The position numbers and the translations under genes were made by a program. A DNA stretch of 64,000 nt from Actinoplanes sp. N902-109 (GTDB lineage Bacteria; Actinomycetota; Actinomycetes; Mycobacteriales; Micromonosporaceae), in assembly GCF_000389965.1 (NCBI RefSeq), contig NC_021191.1, forward strand, positions 5,767,501 through 5,831,500, read 5' to 3'. The notes beneath the pieces are model-generated. The model was given only the letters and a program-made list of their open reading frames with translations, ran no database searches and was not told where the DNA came from. Each line of letters starts with the position of its first letter. Within the stretch, counting starts at the first letter, position 1. This document shows positions 50,398-58,881 of this stretch, one piece after another.

Positions 50398-50751
50398 TCA
50401 GGCCGCCGGGAGCCGCAGGCGTGTCTCGACGACAACCTCATCGAGCTTCTCGAGAGTGGCGGCGAGCACCGCGGCCCGCGCCCGCAGCCGGGTCCGTTCC
50501 TCCTCCAGACGCGCGACCATGGCCGGGGTCGTCGTCCCGGTGTCGACGCAGGGCAGGATCTCCGCGACGTGCCGGGCGGGAACGCCGGCGGTGAACAGCA
50601 GCTGAATGGTCCGGACCCGCTCCACCGCGTCGTCGTCGTACTCCCGATGACCCCCGCTGGTGCGCGTCTCCCGCAGCAGGGACTGTTTGCCGTACCAGCG
50701 CAGCGATCTCGGGCTCACCCCCGTCACCCGGGCCAGTTCACCGATCCGCAC
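50398..50751 (-). CDS. MerR-family transcriptional regulator
   Basis: 117 residues from GTG 50751, with GGGAGG 8 bases upstream. The N-terminus is a MerR helix-turn-helix (RIGELARVTGVSPRSLRWYGKQSLLRETRTSGGHREYDDDAVERVRTI), then a dimerisation helix (ARLEEERTRLRARAAVLAATLEKLDEVV). There is no cysteine-based metal loop, so the inducer is probably an organic molecule or redox state. Divergent from the SDR gene, whose promoter has the stretched spacing that MerR proteins act on. Confidence 0.9.
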   Translation of the reverse strand: MRIGELARVTGVSPRSLRWYGKQSLLRETRTSGGHREYDDDAVERVRTIQLLFTAGVPARHVAEILPCVDTGTTTPAMVARLEEERTRLRARAAVLAATLEKLDEVVVETRLRLPAA

Positions 50752-50791
50752 GACTGAGCACCTCCCGTGACACACGTCTCGCGACGAGGAA

Positions 50792-50823
50792 TTGAACCTG
50801 ACACATATGTCAGATCCTAGGGT
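50792..50823 (+). promoter_or_regulatory. MerR-type promoter with palindrome in a long spacer
   Basis: TTGAAC (50792-50797) and TAGGGT (50818-50823) are 20 bases apart. The spacer holds CTGACACATATGTCAG (50798-50813), a palindrome with 6-base arms. TAGGGT ends 6 bases before ATG 50830, so the SDR message is probably leaderless. Confidence 0.7.
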
Positions 50824-50829
50824 CAGGTC

Positions 50830-51522
50830 ATGAACATCGAAAACGCCACTGCACTGGTCACCGGGGCCAATCGTGGGCTGGGTCGCGAATTCACCCGCCA
50901 GCTCCTGGTTCGCGGTGCCCGCCGGGTCTATGCCACCGCCCGCGACCCGCGCTCGATCGACATCGACGGAGCCGTGCCCCTCGAGCTGGACATCACCGAT
51001 GCCGCCGGCGTGGATGCCGCGGTCCGGGCGGCTCCCGACGTCGACTTGCTCATCAACAACGCCGGCATCGCCACCCTGCAGCCCGTGCTCACCGGGGACC
51101 TCGGCACCATCCGGCGGGACATCGAGACCAACGTCTTCGGCACCCTCCAGGTGACCCGCGGATTCGCCCCGACGCTCGGCCGCAACGGTGGCGGCGCCAT
51201 CGTGACCGTGCTGTCGGCCGCCTCCTGGTACGCCGTGCCCGGCAACGCCGCCTACTCGGTGAGCAAGGCCGCCGCCTGGAACCTGAACAACGCCTTCCGG
51301 GTGGAGCTCGCCGAGCAGCAAACCCAGGTCCTGGGCGCCCACGTCGGCCTGGTCGACACCGACATGAGTGCGGGGTGGGACTTCCCCAAGATCAGCGCCG
51401 AGGAGTTCGTGACCACCGTGCTGGACGGGCTGGCCGCCGGCGAGATCGAGGTCGTCGCCGACGACTTCGCGCGGCGCGCCAAGAAATCGCTGTCCGGCCC
51501 CCCGGCAACCTTGAGCCTCTGA
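50830..51522 (+). CDS. Short-chain dehydrogenase/reductase
   Basis: 230 residues. Cofactor motif TGANRGLG, the NNAG motif (LLINNAGIATL) and the catalytic Ser-Tyr-Lys set (SAASWYAVPGNAAYSVSKAAAWN) are intact; the early Arg residues favour NADPH. Classical SDR, slightly short at the C-terminus. Substrate unknown. Under control of the divergent MerR gene by the promoter described, so probably induced by a specific compound. Confidence 0.92.
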   Translation: MNIENATALVTGANRGLGREFTRQLLVRGARRVYATARDPRSIDIDGAVPLELDITDAAGVDAAVRAAPDVDLLINNAGIATLQPVLTGDLGTIRRDIETNVFGTLQVTRGFAPTLGRNGGGAIVTVLSAASWYAVPGNAAYSVSKAAAWNLNNAFRVELAEQQTQVLGAHVGLVDTDMSAGWDFPKISAEEFVTTVLDGLAAGEIEVVADDFARRAKKSLSGPPATLSL

Positions 51523-51638
51523 GGCATGCCCCCGCGGGACGACCGGCACCGGGCCGGGGTCACCGGGTGCCGGGGCGACTGATGATCGGCACGGCCGGTC
51601 GTGGCACAGTGCAGGGGGTCGCACGAAAGGTCTGAGCG

Positions 51639-52439
51639 ATGGAAGCCGTCATTGAGCTCGACGATGTCACGTTCCGGCGGGACGGCAAGGAGATCCTGCA
51701 CGGGGTGGGGCTGACCGTGCGCGAGGGTGAGCACTGGGCTCTGCTCGGGGCGAACGGGGCCGGCAAGAGCACCGTGCTCGGCTTCTGCGGCGCGCTCATG
51801 CATCCGACGACCGGCACCGTACGGATCCTCGGGCACCGGCTCGGGCGGGTCGACCTGCAACAGTTGCGCCGCGCGATCGGGCACGTCGATCCGCGGCATC
51901 CGCTGCGGTCGCCGTTGACGGTTCGCGAGGTGGTGCTGACCGGGGTCACCGGGTCGGTGGAGACGCCGGCGCGCTGGCAGCCGTCCGCCGTCGAGGCCGA
52001 GCGGGCCGCGTTCCTCATCGGGAGCCTGGGGCTGGCCGGCAAGGACGCGGAGCGCTGGCCCACCCTGTCGCAGGGTGAGCGCGGTCGCGCGCTGATCGCC
52101 CGGGCGCTCGTCAACCGGCCGCGGCTGCTGCTGCTGGACGAGCCGTCGACCGGGCTGGACGTGGCCGCGCGCGAGCAGGTGCTGGAAACCATGGACCTGC
52201 TGGGCAGCACGGACCCGCTGCTCGCCTCGATCGTGGTGACCCACCATCTGGAGGAGCTGCCGGCCACGACCACGCACGCCGCGCTGCTGCGCCACGGCCG
52301 GGTCGTGGCCGCCGGGCCGGCCGCGCAGGTCATCACGACCGAGCACGTGTCCGCCGCGTTCGACCATCCGATCCGGGTGCGCCACGAGGAAGGCCGCTGG
52401 GCCGCCCGCGCTGCCCGCACCACCGTCGCGGCCCGCTGA
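51639..52439 (+). CDS. Stand-alone ABC ATPase
   Basis: 266 residues. Walker A LLGANGAGKST, signature TLSQGERGRALIARAL, Walker B LLLLDEPSTGLD and the H-loop His (VVTHHLEEL) are complete. The Q-loop region reads HVDPRH. No permease or binding protein is adjacent, and the sequence resembles the solitary YlmA/ModF-like ATPases, often implicated in iron or molybdate systems or in translation. Role unassigned. Confidence 0.87.
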   Translation: MEAVIELDDVTFRRDGKEILHGVGLTVREGEHWALLGANGAGKSTVLGFCGALMHPTTGTVRILGHRLGRVDLQQLRRAIGHVDPRHPLRSPLTVREVVLTGVTGSVETPARWQPSAVEAERAAFLIGSLGLAGKDAERWPTLSQGERGRALIARALVNRPRLLLLDEPSTGLDVAAREQVLETMDLLGSTDPLLASIVVTHHLEELPATTTHAALLRHGRVVAAGPAAQVITTEHVSAAFDHPIRVRHEEGRWAARAARTTVAAR

Positions 52440-52449
52440 ACAGCACGAA

Positions 52450-52480
52450 GGGCGGTCTCCCGCGATCGGGGAGCCCGCCC
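52450..52480. terminator. Bidirectional hairpin between ABC ATPase and tatC
   Basis: GGGCGGTCTCCC pairs with GGGGAGCCCGCCC across a 6-7-base loop, with a small bulge. It lies between two convergent stops (52439 and 52501) and has no long T-run; placement supports a shared terminator. Confidence 0.65.
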
Positions 52481-52500
52481 TCGGTGCAACGGTCTGCCGG

Positions 52501-53466
52501 TCAGGTCATGTCGTCGAAACGGCTCTCCAGCGGCAGCGGCCTGTTCACCGGCTGCGCCGCGGCGACGGGCGAGGGACCATCGACCGGCGCCGGGGCGTCG
52601 ATGCGGTCGGAGACGCCGACCGGCACCCGCTCCTCCTCCAGCGGCGAGATCTCATCGTCGTCGAGATCGGCGTAGATCTCCCGGCCGCGGCCCTTGCGCT
52701 TGTCGTTGACGATCGCGATGACGACCGCGATCAGATAGAGCACGGTCATGCAGGCGGCGAGCAGCGTCATGCCGAACGGGCCGGGGTCGGGCGTGGCGAT
52801 CGCGGCGAACAGGAAGCTCACGAACACCACGATGCGCCACCAGCCGAGCAGCTTGCGGCCGGTCACCACGCCGGTGAAGTTGAGCATGAGCAGGATCAGC
52901 GGGAACTCGAACGCCGCCCCGAAGATCAAGATCATGTTCATCACGAAGCTGATGTACGACGTCACTTCGAGCTGCGTGGTGTCGTCGAAGACACCGGCTT
53001 TCATGATGAACGCGAGGCTGTGGCCGACCACCACGTAGGCAAGCACGGCGCCCGCGGTGAACAGCGGTGCCGCGATCGCCACGAAGATGTACGCCCACTT
53101 GCGCTCGTGCCGGTGCAGGCCCGGCGCGATGAACGCCCACAGCTGGTAGAGCCAGACCGGGGCGCCGACGATGAGTCCCACCCACAGCGCGATCTTCAGC
53201 TTGAGGATCAGCGTGTCGGCGACGCCCAGCACCAGGAAGCGGCACTTGCCGTCGACATACGAGCTGGGCAGGTCGCAGTAGGGCCCCTCGAGCAGGTGGA
53301 AGACCCAGTTGGCCAGGAAGAACCCGACGATCAGGCCCGCGACGATGCCGAGCGCCGCCCAGAAGAGCCGGTTACGCAGCTCGCGGACGTGCTCGATCAG
53401 CGTCATCGACCCGTCGGAGGCCTGCTGGAACTTGGTCGGCCCCTGACGGCGCAGGGAGAGGGCCAC
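52501..53466 (-). CDS. tatC: Twin-arginine translocase subunit TatC
   Basis: 321 residues from GTG 53466. The family start MTLIEHVRELRNRLFWAALGIVAG (with conserved Glu and RxR) and six spans are evident, along with PVWLYQLWAFIAPGLHRHERKWAYIF and FEFPLILLML. A charged C-terminal tail of about 70 residues extends beyond the last span. TatC is the receptor for folded proteins with twin-arginine signals. Directly downstream of tatA (6-base gap). Confidence 0.96.
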   Translation of the reverse strand: MALSLRRQGPTKFQQASDGSMTLIEHVRELRNRLFWAALGIVAGLIVGFFLANWVFHLLEGPYCDLPSSYVDGKCRFLVLGVADTLILKLKIALWVGLIVGAPVWLYQLWAFIAPGLHRHERKWAYIFVAIAAPLFTAGAVLAYVVVGHSLAFIMKAGVFDDTTQLEVTSYISFVMNMILIFGAAFEFPLILLMLNFTGVVTGRKLLGWWRIVVFVSFLFAAIATPDPGPFGMTLLAACMTVLYLIAVVIAIVNDKRKGRGREIYADLDDDEISPLEEERVPVGVSDRIDAPAPVDGPSPVAAAQPVNRPLPLESRFDDMT

Positions 53467-53472
53467 GACGGA

Positions 53473-53898
53473 TCAGCGGTCGTTGGTGCGCTGCACCGGG
53501 TCGACGTACGGCTGGGCCGGCGGCTGCTGCGGCTGCTGGCCCTGCGGGTAGCCGGCCGGCGGCTGCTGGTAGCCCGGCTGCGGCTGGTAACCCGCGGGCG
53601 GCTGCTGGTAACCGGGCTGCTGGTACCCGGGCTGCTGGTAACCCGGCTGCTGGTAACCGGGCGGCGGGTAGGCGGCCTGTCCGGGCGGCACCTCACCCTG
53701 CAGCGGCTGCCGGGAGTACTGCGGCTCGGCCTTCTCGGCAACATTGTCGTCACCGTCCACCAGGCCCTTGGTCTCGGCCTTGATGATCCGCAACGAGCGA
53801 CCGAGCGACCGGGCGGCGTCCGGCAGGCGCTTCGCACCGAACAGGAGCACGAGCAAGACGACAATGACGGCGATGTGCCATGGCTTAAGGGCGCCCAT
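53473..53898 (-). CDS. tatA: Sec-independent translocase subunit TatA
   Basis: 141 residues from ATG 53898 (MGALKPWHIAVIVVLLVLLFGAKRLPDAARSLGRSLRIIKAE), with GGAG upstream. One span followed by the amphipathic FGxKRLPDxARSLGRSLR helix is diagnostic. The C-terminal half is unusually long for TatA and made of PGYQQ-type repeats (PGYQQPGYQQPGYQQPGYQQ, then PPAGYQP). TatA oligomers make the passage for folded proteins with TatC. Confidence 0.95.
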   Translation of the reverse strand: MGALKPWHIAVIVVLLVLLFGAKRLPDAARSLGRSLRIIKAETKGLVDGDDNVAEKAEPQYSRQPLQGEVPPGQAAYPPPGYQQPGYQQPGYQQPGYQQPPAGYQPQPGYQQPPAGYPQGQQPQQPPAQPYVDPVQRTNDR

Positions 53899-54045
53899 GG
53901 GAACTCCAGTCGATTTCGGTATCGCGTGGATCGAGACTGTGCGCGATCCATCGTACGTGGGGAAGCTGGGAACGAACCCTGCCGGAGGGGCATTGTTGAG
54001 CGGCCGTGCCGGGGAATTTCCGGACAACGGACCGGGACGCGCACG

Positions 54046-54336
54046 CTACCACGCAGAGGTGGTCTTCTGTAAAGAGTGCTTCCCGTCGCCCTCGCCGCGC
54101 CCGGCCTTGATGATCGCGACCTGCTGCTGGGCGGTCTCGGCGCGCTGCTGCAGCCCGGCCACCGCCTCCTCCAGGGCCAGCGCGTCGGTCTGCAGCTTCT
54201 CCGCCTGCTCGCGGCGCAGCAACAGCCGCCGCAGCGCCCGGTCGAGACCGGACAACCGGCCCACCACCGACGCCACTGCGGCACCGAGGATGATCAGGGC
54301 GACAACCACCACGGCGAGCACGATCCACAACACCAT
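54046..54336 (-). CDS. Small membrane-anchored coiled-coil protein
   Basis: 96 residues. One N-terminal span (VLWIVLAVVVVALIILGAAVASVVG) followed by a predicted coiled coil (LDRALRRLLLRREQAEKLQTDALALEEAVAGLQQRAETAQQQVAIIKAGRG). TAAGCT lies 6 bases before the ATG on the minus strand (54343-54348), so it may have its own leaderless promoter. It sits between pafC and tatA. No known function. Confidence 0.78.
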   Translation of the reverse strand: MVLWIVLAVVVVALIILGAAVASVVGRLSGLDRALRRLLLRREQAEKLQTDALALEEAVAGLQQRAETAQQQVAIIKAGRGEGDGKHSLQKTTSAW

Positions 54337-54359
54337 GGCGAAAGCTTAGGCGGTGCCGG

Positions 54360-55331
54360 TCAGGGCGTCGCGTACTGGTCGAGCGCGGCGTTGGCCTGGT
54401 CGCGGATCCGGACCACCAGCGCCGCCGGGGCCAGCACGGTCACGTCGCCCAGGCCCAGCACCAGCCGCTGCGCCCAGCCCAGGTCGGTGACCCGCATCGT
54501 GACCAGCCACTCGTCGCCGTCGCGCCGGACCTCCTCGCACGGGTAGTACTCGGTGATCCACCGGCTGGCCCGGCCCACCCGCAGGGTGACCAGCGGAAGC
54601 TCGGTCGAGGGGTGGAAGATCCCGTCGCTCACGTCGTGCGGCACGGCGCGGGCCGGTGGTGCGGCGGGCTCGTCCAGTTCCTCGTACGCATCGATGCGGT
54701 CCACCCGGAACAACCGGGTCGCCTCCGCCCGGCGGCACCAGGCCTCCAGATAGCCGCGGTTGCCCACCATCAGCACGCGCATCGGGTCGATCACGCGTGA
54801 GGTCGTCTCGTCGCGCGCGGCGGTGTAGTAGGTGATGCGCATGGCGTGCCGCCGCTCGACGATCCCGCGCACGGCCTCCAGCCGCTCGGTGCCGGCCGGC
54901 AGCCGCACCGCCACCGGCGCATCCCCCAGCTCCCCGGCGGCGTTCTCGATCTTGGCCAGGGCCCGCTCGATGGCGTCGCGCGACCCGATGCCCGGCGTCT
55001 CGGCCAGCATCCGCAGCGCGACCACCAGCGCCAGCGCCTCGTCGGGGTTGAGCCGCAACGGCCGGTCGATGCCCGCGTCGTAGGTGATGGTGACCCGGTC
55101 GCCGTCCAGCGCCATGTCGATCAGGTCGCCCGGGCCGTACCCGGGCAGCCCGCACACCCACAGCAGCTCGAGATCCTCGCGCAGCTGCTTCTCGCTGATC
55201 CGGAAGTCGGCGGCGGCCTCGGCGACCTCGATGCCGGGCCGGGCCAGCAGGTACGGCACCAGGTTGAGCAGCCGGCCGAGCCGGTCGCCGCCGGTGGCCC
55301 GCCCGGCCGGCTGGCGCTGCTGCGGCGTCAC
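54360..55331 (-). CDS. pafC: PafC, WYL-domain transcription activator subunit
   Basis: 323 residues from GTG 55331, overlapping the pafB stop (GTGA). N-terminal winged helix (LGRLLNLVPYLLARPGIEVAEAAADFRISEKQLREDLELLWVCGLPGYGPGDLIDM), a WYL domain (MRITYYTAARDETTSRVIDPMRVLMVGNRGYLEAWCRRAEATRLFRVDRID) and a C-terminal extension. With PafB it activates the RecA-independent DNA-damage regulon in mycobacteria. Third member of the pafA-pafB-pafC locus, though pafA is apart here. Confidence 0.93.
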   Translation of the reverse strand: MTPQQRQPAGRATGGDRLGRLLNLVPYLLARPGIEVAEAAADFRISEKQLREDLELLWVCGLPGYGPGDLIDMALDGDRVTITYDAGIDRPLRLNPDEALALVVALRMLAETPGIGSRDAIERALAKIENAAGELGDAPVAVRLPAGTERLEAVRGIVERRHAMRITYYTAARDETTSRVIDPMRVLMVGNRGYLEAWCRRAEATRLFRVDRIDAYEELDEPAAPPARAVPHDVSDGIFHPSTELPLVTLRVGRASRWITEYYPCEEVRRDGDEWLVTMRVTDLGWAQRLVLGLGDVTVLAPAALVVRIRDQANAALDQYATP

Positions 55332-56323
55332 GGTGCGACCCCCGCCCCGGCCGGCTCGTAGCGCGCCACGACCTCCTTGAGCTGCTGGATGACGGCCTCG
55401 CGCAGCTCGGGCGGCGCGTCGGCGCGCACGTCGGAGCCGTAACCCACCAGCCGCGAGGCCAGCCACTCGACATCGGCGAACGGGATGGTCAGCACGTCGC
55501 CGTCCGGCCCCGGCACGCTCGCGCTGGCCCAGCGGCGCAGGCCCGCGGCGCGGCCCGGCCGTACGAAGACGGTGGCGCTGCCGGTGCGCGCGACCGGGCC
55601 GTTCCAGCGGGCGACGTGGCTGATCAGGTCCTCACCGGCGGGCGGGGTGAAAGCGTGCCCCGGACCGACGGCCTTGACCGCGCCGACGATGCGCGACAGC
55701 CGGAAGCAGCGGGTGGCGTTACGGTCCCGGTCGTGGCCCACCACGTACCAGCGGCCCTGCCAGCAGACCACGCCCCAGGGCTGCAACCGGCGGGTGGACG
55801 GCTCGTCGACCTCCGGCACCCGGTAGGAGAAGGTCACCGCGCGCCGGTCCCGGGCGGCGGCGGTCAGCGGGCCGAACGCCGGGTCGACCGTGACGACCGG
55901 CTCGACGCCCAGGGTGGCCTGCGGGTCGACCTCGATGCCGGCGGCGCGCAGCTTGGCCAGCCCGGACGACGCGGCGGCGGCCAGCCCGGCGTGCTGCCAC
56001 AGCCGCGCGGCGATGCCCACGGCGGCGGCCTCGTCCGGTTCGAGCGGGATGTCCGGCAGCGCGTACTCGCGGTGCGCGATGCGGTAGCCGTGCTCGGTGT
56101 CGAACGCGCTGGCCAGCCCGGTCTCCAGGGGGACGCCCAGCTCGCGCAGCTCGGCCTTGTCCCGCTCGAACTTGCGCTGGAAGGCGTCGTGGTCGCGCGG
56201 GTCCTCCGGGTCGTGCTCGTAGCCGGGCACGGTCGCAGCGATCTGCGCGGCGGTCAGGAACCGCCGCGTCGACAGGAGGCAGATCACCAGGTTCACCAGG
56301 CGCTCGGTACGGGTGCGCGACAC
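55328..56323 (-). CDS. pafB: PafB, WYL-domain transcription activator subunit
   Basis: 331 residues from GTG 56323 (VSRTRTERLVNLVICLLSTRRFLTAAQIAATVPGY). The winged helix is followed by EEP-type linker and a WYL domain (AVTFSYRVPEVDEPSTRRLQPWGVVCWQGRWYVVGHDRDRNATRCFRLSRI). TAGCGT lies 8 bases before the GTG (56332-56337, minus strand) with no ribosome site. Paralogue of PafC and its heterodimer partner; divergent from the CDF transporter. Confidence 0.93.
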   Translation of the reverse strand: MSRTRTERLVNLVICLLSTRRFLTAAQIAATVPGYEHDPEDPRDHDAFQRKFERDKAELRELGVPLETGLASAFDTEHGYRIAHREYALPDIPLEPDEAAAVGIAARLWQHAGLAAAASSGLAKLRAAGIEVDPQATLGVEPVVTVDPAFGPLTAAARDRRAVTFSYRVPEVDEPSTRRLQPWGVVCWQGRWYVVGHDRDRNATRCFRLSRIVGAVKAVGPGHAFTPPAGEDLISHVARWNGPVARTGSATVFVRPGRAAGLRRWASASVPGPDGDVLTIPFADVEWLASRLVGYGSDVRADAPPELREAVIQQLKEVVARYEPAGAGVAP

Positions 56324-56414
56324 GGGAGGAAACGCTAGCAGCCCCGGCCCGGATGTGGCGTTACGCGCAGGCCGACCGCGGTTATCTGTAACCACCAAGG
56401 GGAAGAACTGCAGG

Positions 56415-57479
56415 GTGTCCGAGACTTCCCACGCCGCCGAAGCGTCCCCGCCCGAGCCCGAGGAGCCGCCCGTCGGCCTCGCCGGCGCCCAGCCCCTGGC
56501 CGCACCCGCCGAACCCTCGCAGGACGACGACAGCGGCAACGAGAGCGTCGGCACCGTCATCATCGCCGGCCTGGCCAACCTGGTCATCGCCGCGGCGAAG
56601 CTGATCGCGGGCATGCTGTCGGGCTCGGCCGCGATGCTGTCCGAGGCCGCGCACTCGCTGGCCGACACGGTCACCGAGGTGTTCCTGTTCGTGGCGCTGC
56701 GCCGCGGCAGCAAGCCGGCCGACGAGCAGCACCCGTTCGGGTACGGCAAGGAGAGCTTCGTCTGGGCGTTCATCGCCGCGCTGTTCACCTTCATCGGCGG
56801 CGCCGGGTTCTCGATCTACCACGGCGTCACCACGATCATCAGCGGTGAGCACAGCGGCGACTACCTGATCTCGTACATCGTGCTCGCGGTCTCGTTCGTC
56901 GCCGAGGGCACGTCGTTCCTCAAGGCCAAGCGGCAGGTCGCCGGCGAGTCGCAGCGCTGGGGCATCTCGCCGTTCCGCTTCCTGCGGCTCACCTCGGACA
57001 CCACGGTCAAGGCGGTTTACTTCGAGGACTCGGCGGCGCTGGTCGGCCTGGTCCTGGCCGCGCTGGGCATTCTCGGCTCGCAGCTGACCGGCGACGAGCT
57101 GTGGGACGGCCTGGCCTCGATCCTCATCGGCCTGCTGCTGCTGGTCGTCGCGTTCATCCTGGCCCGCAGCAACATGTCGCTGCTGGTCGGGCGGGCGGTG
57201 CCGCGCCGCATGCACACCCAGATCTCCGACGATCTCGCCTCGATCCCGGTGGTCTCCTCGGTGCCGACGCTGCTGACCATGCAGCTCGGCCCCGGCAACA
57301 TCCTGGTCGCCGCCAAGGTCGACTTCGACGACAACGTCTCCGGCGCGGACATCGAGGAGGCCTCCGACGAGGCCGAACGCCGGTTGCGCGCCCGCTACCC
57401 GGACATCCGCTACGTCTTCCTCGACCCGACACGCGGCACCGCGGGACGCAACCACCGCGACGGCGGCATCGACATATAG
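56415..57479 (+). CDS. Cation diffusion facilitator-family transporter
   Basis: 354 residues from GTG 56415, GGGGAAG about 9 bases upstream. An acidic Pro-rich start (about 45 residues) precedes six spans. Span 2 has the metal-site motif LSEAAHSLADTVTE. Span 5 has FEDSAALVGLVLA in place of the usual HxxxD, a variant seen in one CDF branch. A cytoplasmic ferredoxin-like C-terminal domain follows (SSVPTLLTMQLGPGNILVAAKVDF). Exports a divalent metal such as zinc or cobalt, unspecified. Confidence 0.9.
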   Translation: MSETSHAAEASPPEPEEPPVGLAGAQPLAAPAEPSQDDDSGNESVGTVIIAGLANLVIAAAKLIAGMLSGSAAMLSEAAHSLADTVTEVFLFVALRRGSKPADEQHPFGYGKESFVWAFIAALFTFIGGAGFSIYHGVTTIISGEHSGDYLISYIVLAVSFVAEGTSFLKAKRQVAGESQRWGISPFRFLRLTSDTTVKAVYFEDSAALVGLVLAALGILGSQLTGDELWDGLASILIGLLLLVVAFILARSNMSLLVGRAVPRRMHTQISDDLASIPVVSSVPTLLTMQLGPGNILVAAKVDFDDNVSGADIEEASDEAERRLRARYPDIRYVFLDPTRGTAGRNHRDGGIDI

Positions 57480-57482
57480 GGT
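57477..57482 (+). promoter_or_regulatory. Leaderless-type -10 box (TAGGGT)
   Basis: TAGGGT begins at the CDF stop codon (TAG) and ends 7 bases before ATG 57490, so DUF3866 could have its own leaderless transcript despite the 10-base intergenic gap. Confidence 0.45.
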
Positions 57483-57489
57483 CGCGGCC

Positions 57490-58575
57490 ATGGTGCGCTG
57501 GCGGTCAGGGACGGTTTCTTCGGTACGGCGGCAGTGGCGCGGCGCCGTCGAACTGGAGGTCACGACCGCCGAGGGCACCGTAAAGGCACTCGCCTACCCG
57601 GCCCTCACCGGCTCCCCCGAACCCGGCGACCGGGTCCTGCTCAACGTGGGCGCGCAGGTCATGGGTCTGGGCACCGGCGGCTACGCCCTCGTGGTGGCGC
57701 TGCCCGACCGGCTGCCCGCCGACCCGCCCGGCCAGGGCACCACCCGCGACACCGGGCACCTGGTCAAGGCCCGCTACACCCCGCTGCAGGCGATCCTGCT
57801 GGGCGTCGACGAGGAAGCCTCCCCGCACCGCGAGGTGATGGCCGCCGCGGACACCATCGAGGACATGCCGGTGGTGCTGGCCGACCTGCACTCGGCCCTG
57901 CCGGCCATCCTCGCGGGCGTGCACGCCGACCGGCCCGACGCCCGGGTGGCGTACGTGATGACCGACGGCGGCGCCCTGCCGGCCTGGTTCTCCCGTACCC
58001 TCGCCGGGCTCGCCCCGCACCTGGCCGGCACCGTCACCACGGGTCAGGCCTTCGGCGGCGACCTCGAGGCCAGCACGGTGCACACCGGCCTGCTGGCCGC
58101 CCGGCACGTGCTGCACGCCGACCTCACGATCGTCGCGCAGGGCCCCGGCAACCTGGGCACCGGCACCCCGTGGGGCTTCTCCGGCGTGGCGCTCGGCGAG
58201 GCGGTCAACGCCACGGTCGCGCTGGGCGGGCGCCCAGTCGGCTCGCTGCGCATCTCCGACGGCGACGCCCGGCCCCGCCACCGCGGCGTGTCGCACCACA
58301 ACCTGACCGCGTACGGCAAAGTGGCGCTCGTCCCGGCCGACCTGCCCCTGCCCGCGGACCTCACGACCGATCTCGCCCGGCAGGTCAGCGCCGCCCTCGC
58401 CCCGCTGGCCACCCTGCACCGCCTCGTCGAGGTCCCGACCGACGGCCTGGACGCGGCCCTGCAGGCGTCCCCGGTGCCGCTGTCGACGATGGGCCGGGGC
58501 CTCACGCAGGACCACACCTACTTCATGACGGCCGCCGTCGCGGGCCGCCATGCCGCCACGCTGCTGCCCGCCTAG
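57490..58575 (+). CDS. DUF3866 family protein
   Basis: 361 residues. A small N-terminal beta domain (RWRSGTVSSVRRQWRGAVELEVTTAEG) leads to the conserved DUF3866 body (GHLVKARYTPLQAILLGVDEE, VMTDGGALPAWFSRTLAGL, VAQGPGNLGTGTPWGFSGVALGEAVNA, RHRGVSHHNLTAYGKVALVPADLP). The histidines of RHRGVSHH suggest metal or phosphate binding, but no activity is established for the family. In actinobacteria it occurs near proteasome genes, as here. Confidence 0.85.
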   Translation: MVRWRSGTVSSVRRQWRGAVELEVTTAEGTVKALAYPALTGSPEPGDRVLLNVGAQVMGLGTGGYALVVALPDRLPADPPGQGTTRDTGHLVKARYTPLQAILLGVDEEASPHREVMAAADTIEDMPVVLADLHSALPAILAGVHADRPDARVAYVMTDGGALPAWFSRTLAGLAPHLAGTVTTGQAFGGDLEASTVHTGLLAARHVLHADLTIVAQGPGNLGTGTPWGFSGVALGEAVNATVALGGRPVGSLRISDGDARPRHRGVSHHNLTAYGKVALVPADLPLPADLTTDLARQVSAALAPLATLHRLVEVPTDGLDAALQASPVPLSTMGRGLTQDHTYFMTAAVAGRHAATLLPA

Positions 58576-58579
58576 CGTT

Positions 58580-58880
58580 TACGCACGGGTGGCGGGATCC
58601 AGGCGGGTGCGGTGCAGCCGCCGCCACCCCCGCCGGGGTCACACCGTCGCGCACCGGCAGCATCACCGGCTCGACGCGCTCGTCATGTCGTCGAACTCCC
58701 GCATGACCGTCGCATCGGGGCGCGCCGGGTCGCTGCCCAGCACCCGGCCGCCACGCAGCACGTCGTCAGCACGATGAGCCCGCCGGGCCGCAACCGGGTG
58801 ACCAGCTCCGCGTAAGTTCCCTTGTCCGCGTCGATGAACGCCAGGTCGCCCGGACGCCCGCAACGTGTCGAGCGCCGGGG
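58580..58880 (-). pseudogene. O-methyltransferase remnant with frameshifts
   Basis: Minus-strand pieces in different frames line up with the C-terminal third of a class I (CCoAMT-like) O-methyltransferase: ALDTLRAS, then GDLAFIDADKGTYAELVTRLRPGGLIVL, then (one base off) DDVLRGGRVLGSDPARPDATVMREFDD, then (shifted again) DERVEPVMLPVRDGVT. The conserved FIDADK and LRPGGLIVxDDVLxxGRV order is clear. The N-terminal two thirds are absent; the piece abuts the stop of the small gene at 58882. Dead by at least two, probably three, frameshifts. Confidence 0.7.
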
Positions 58881-58881
58881 G

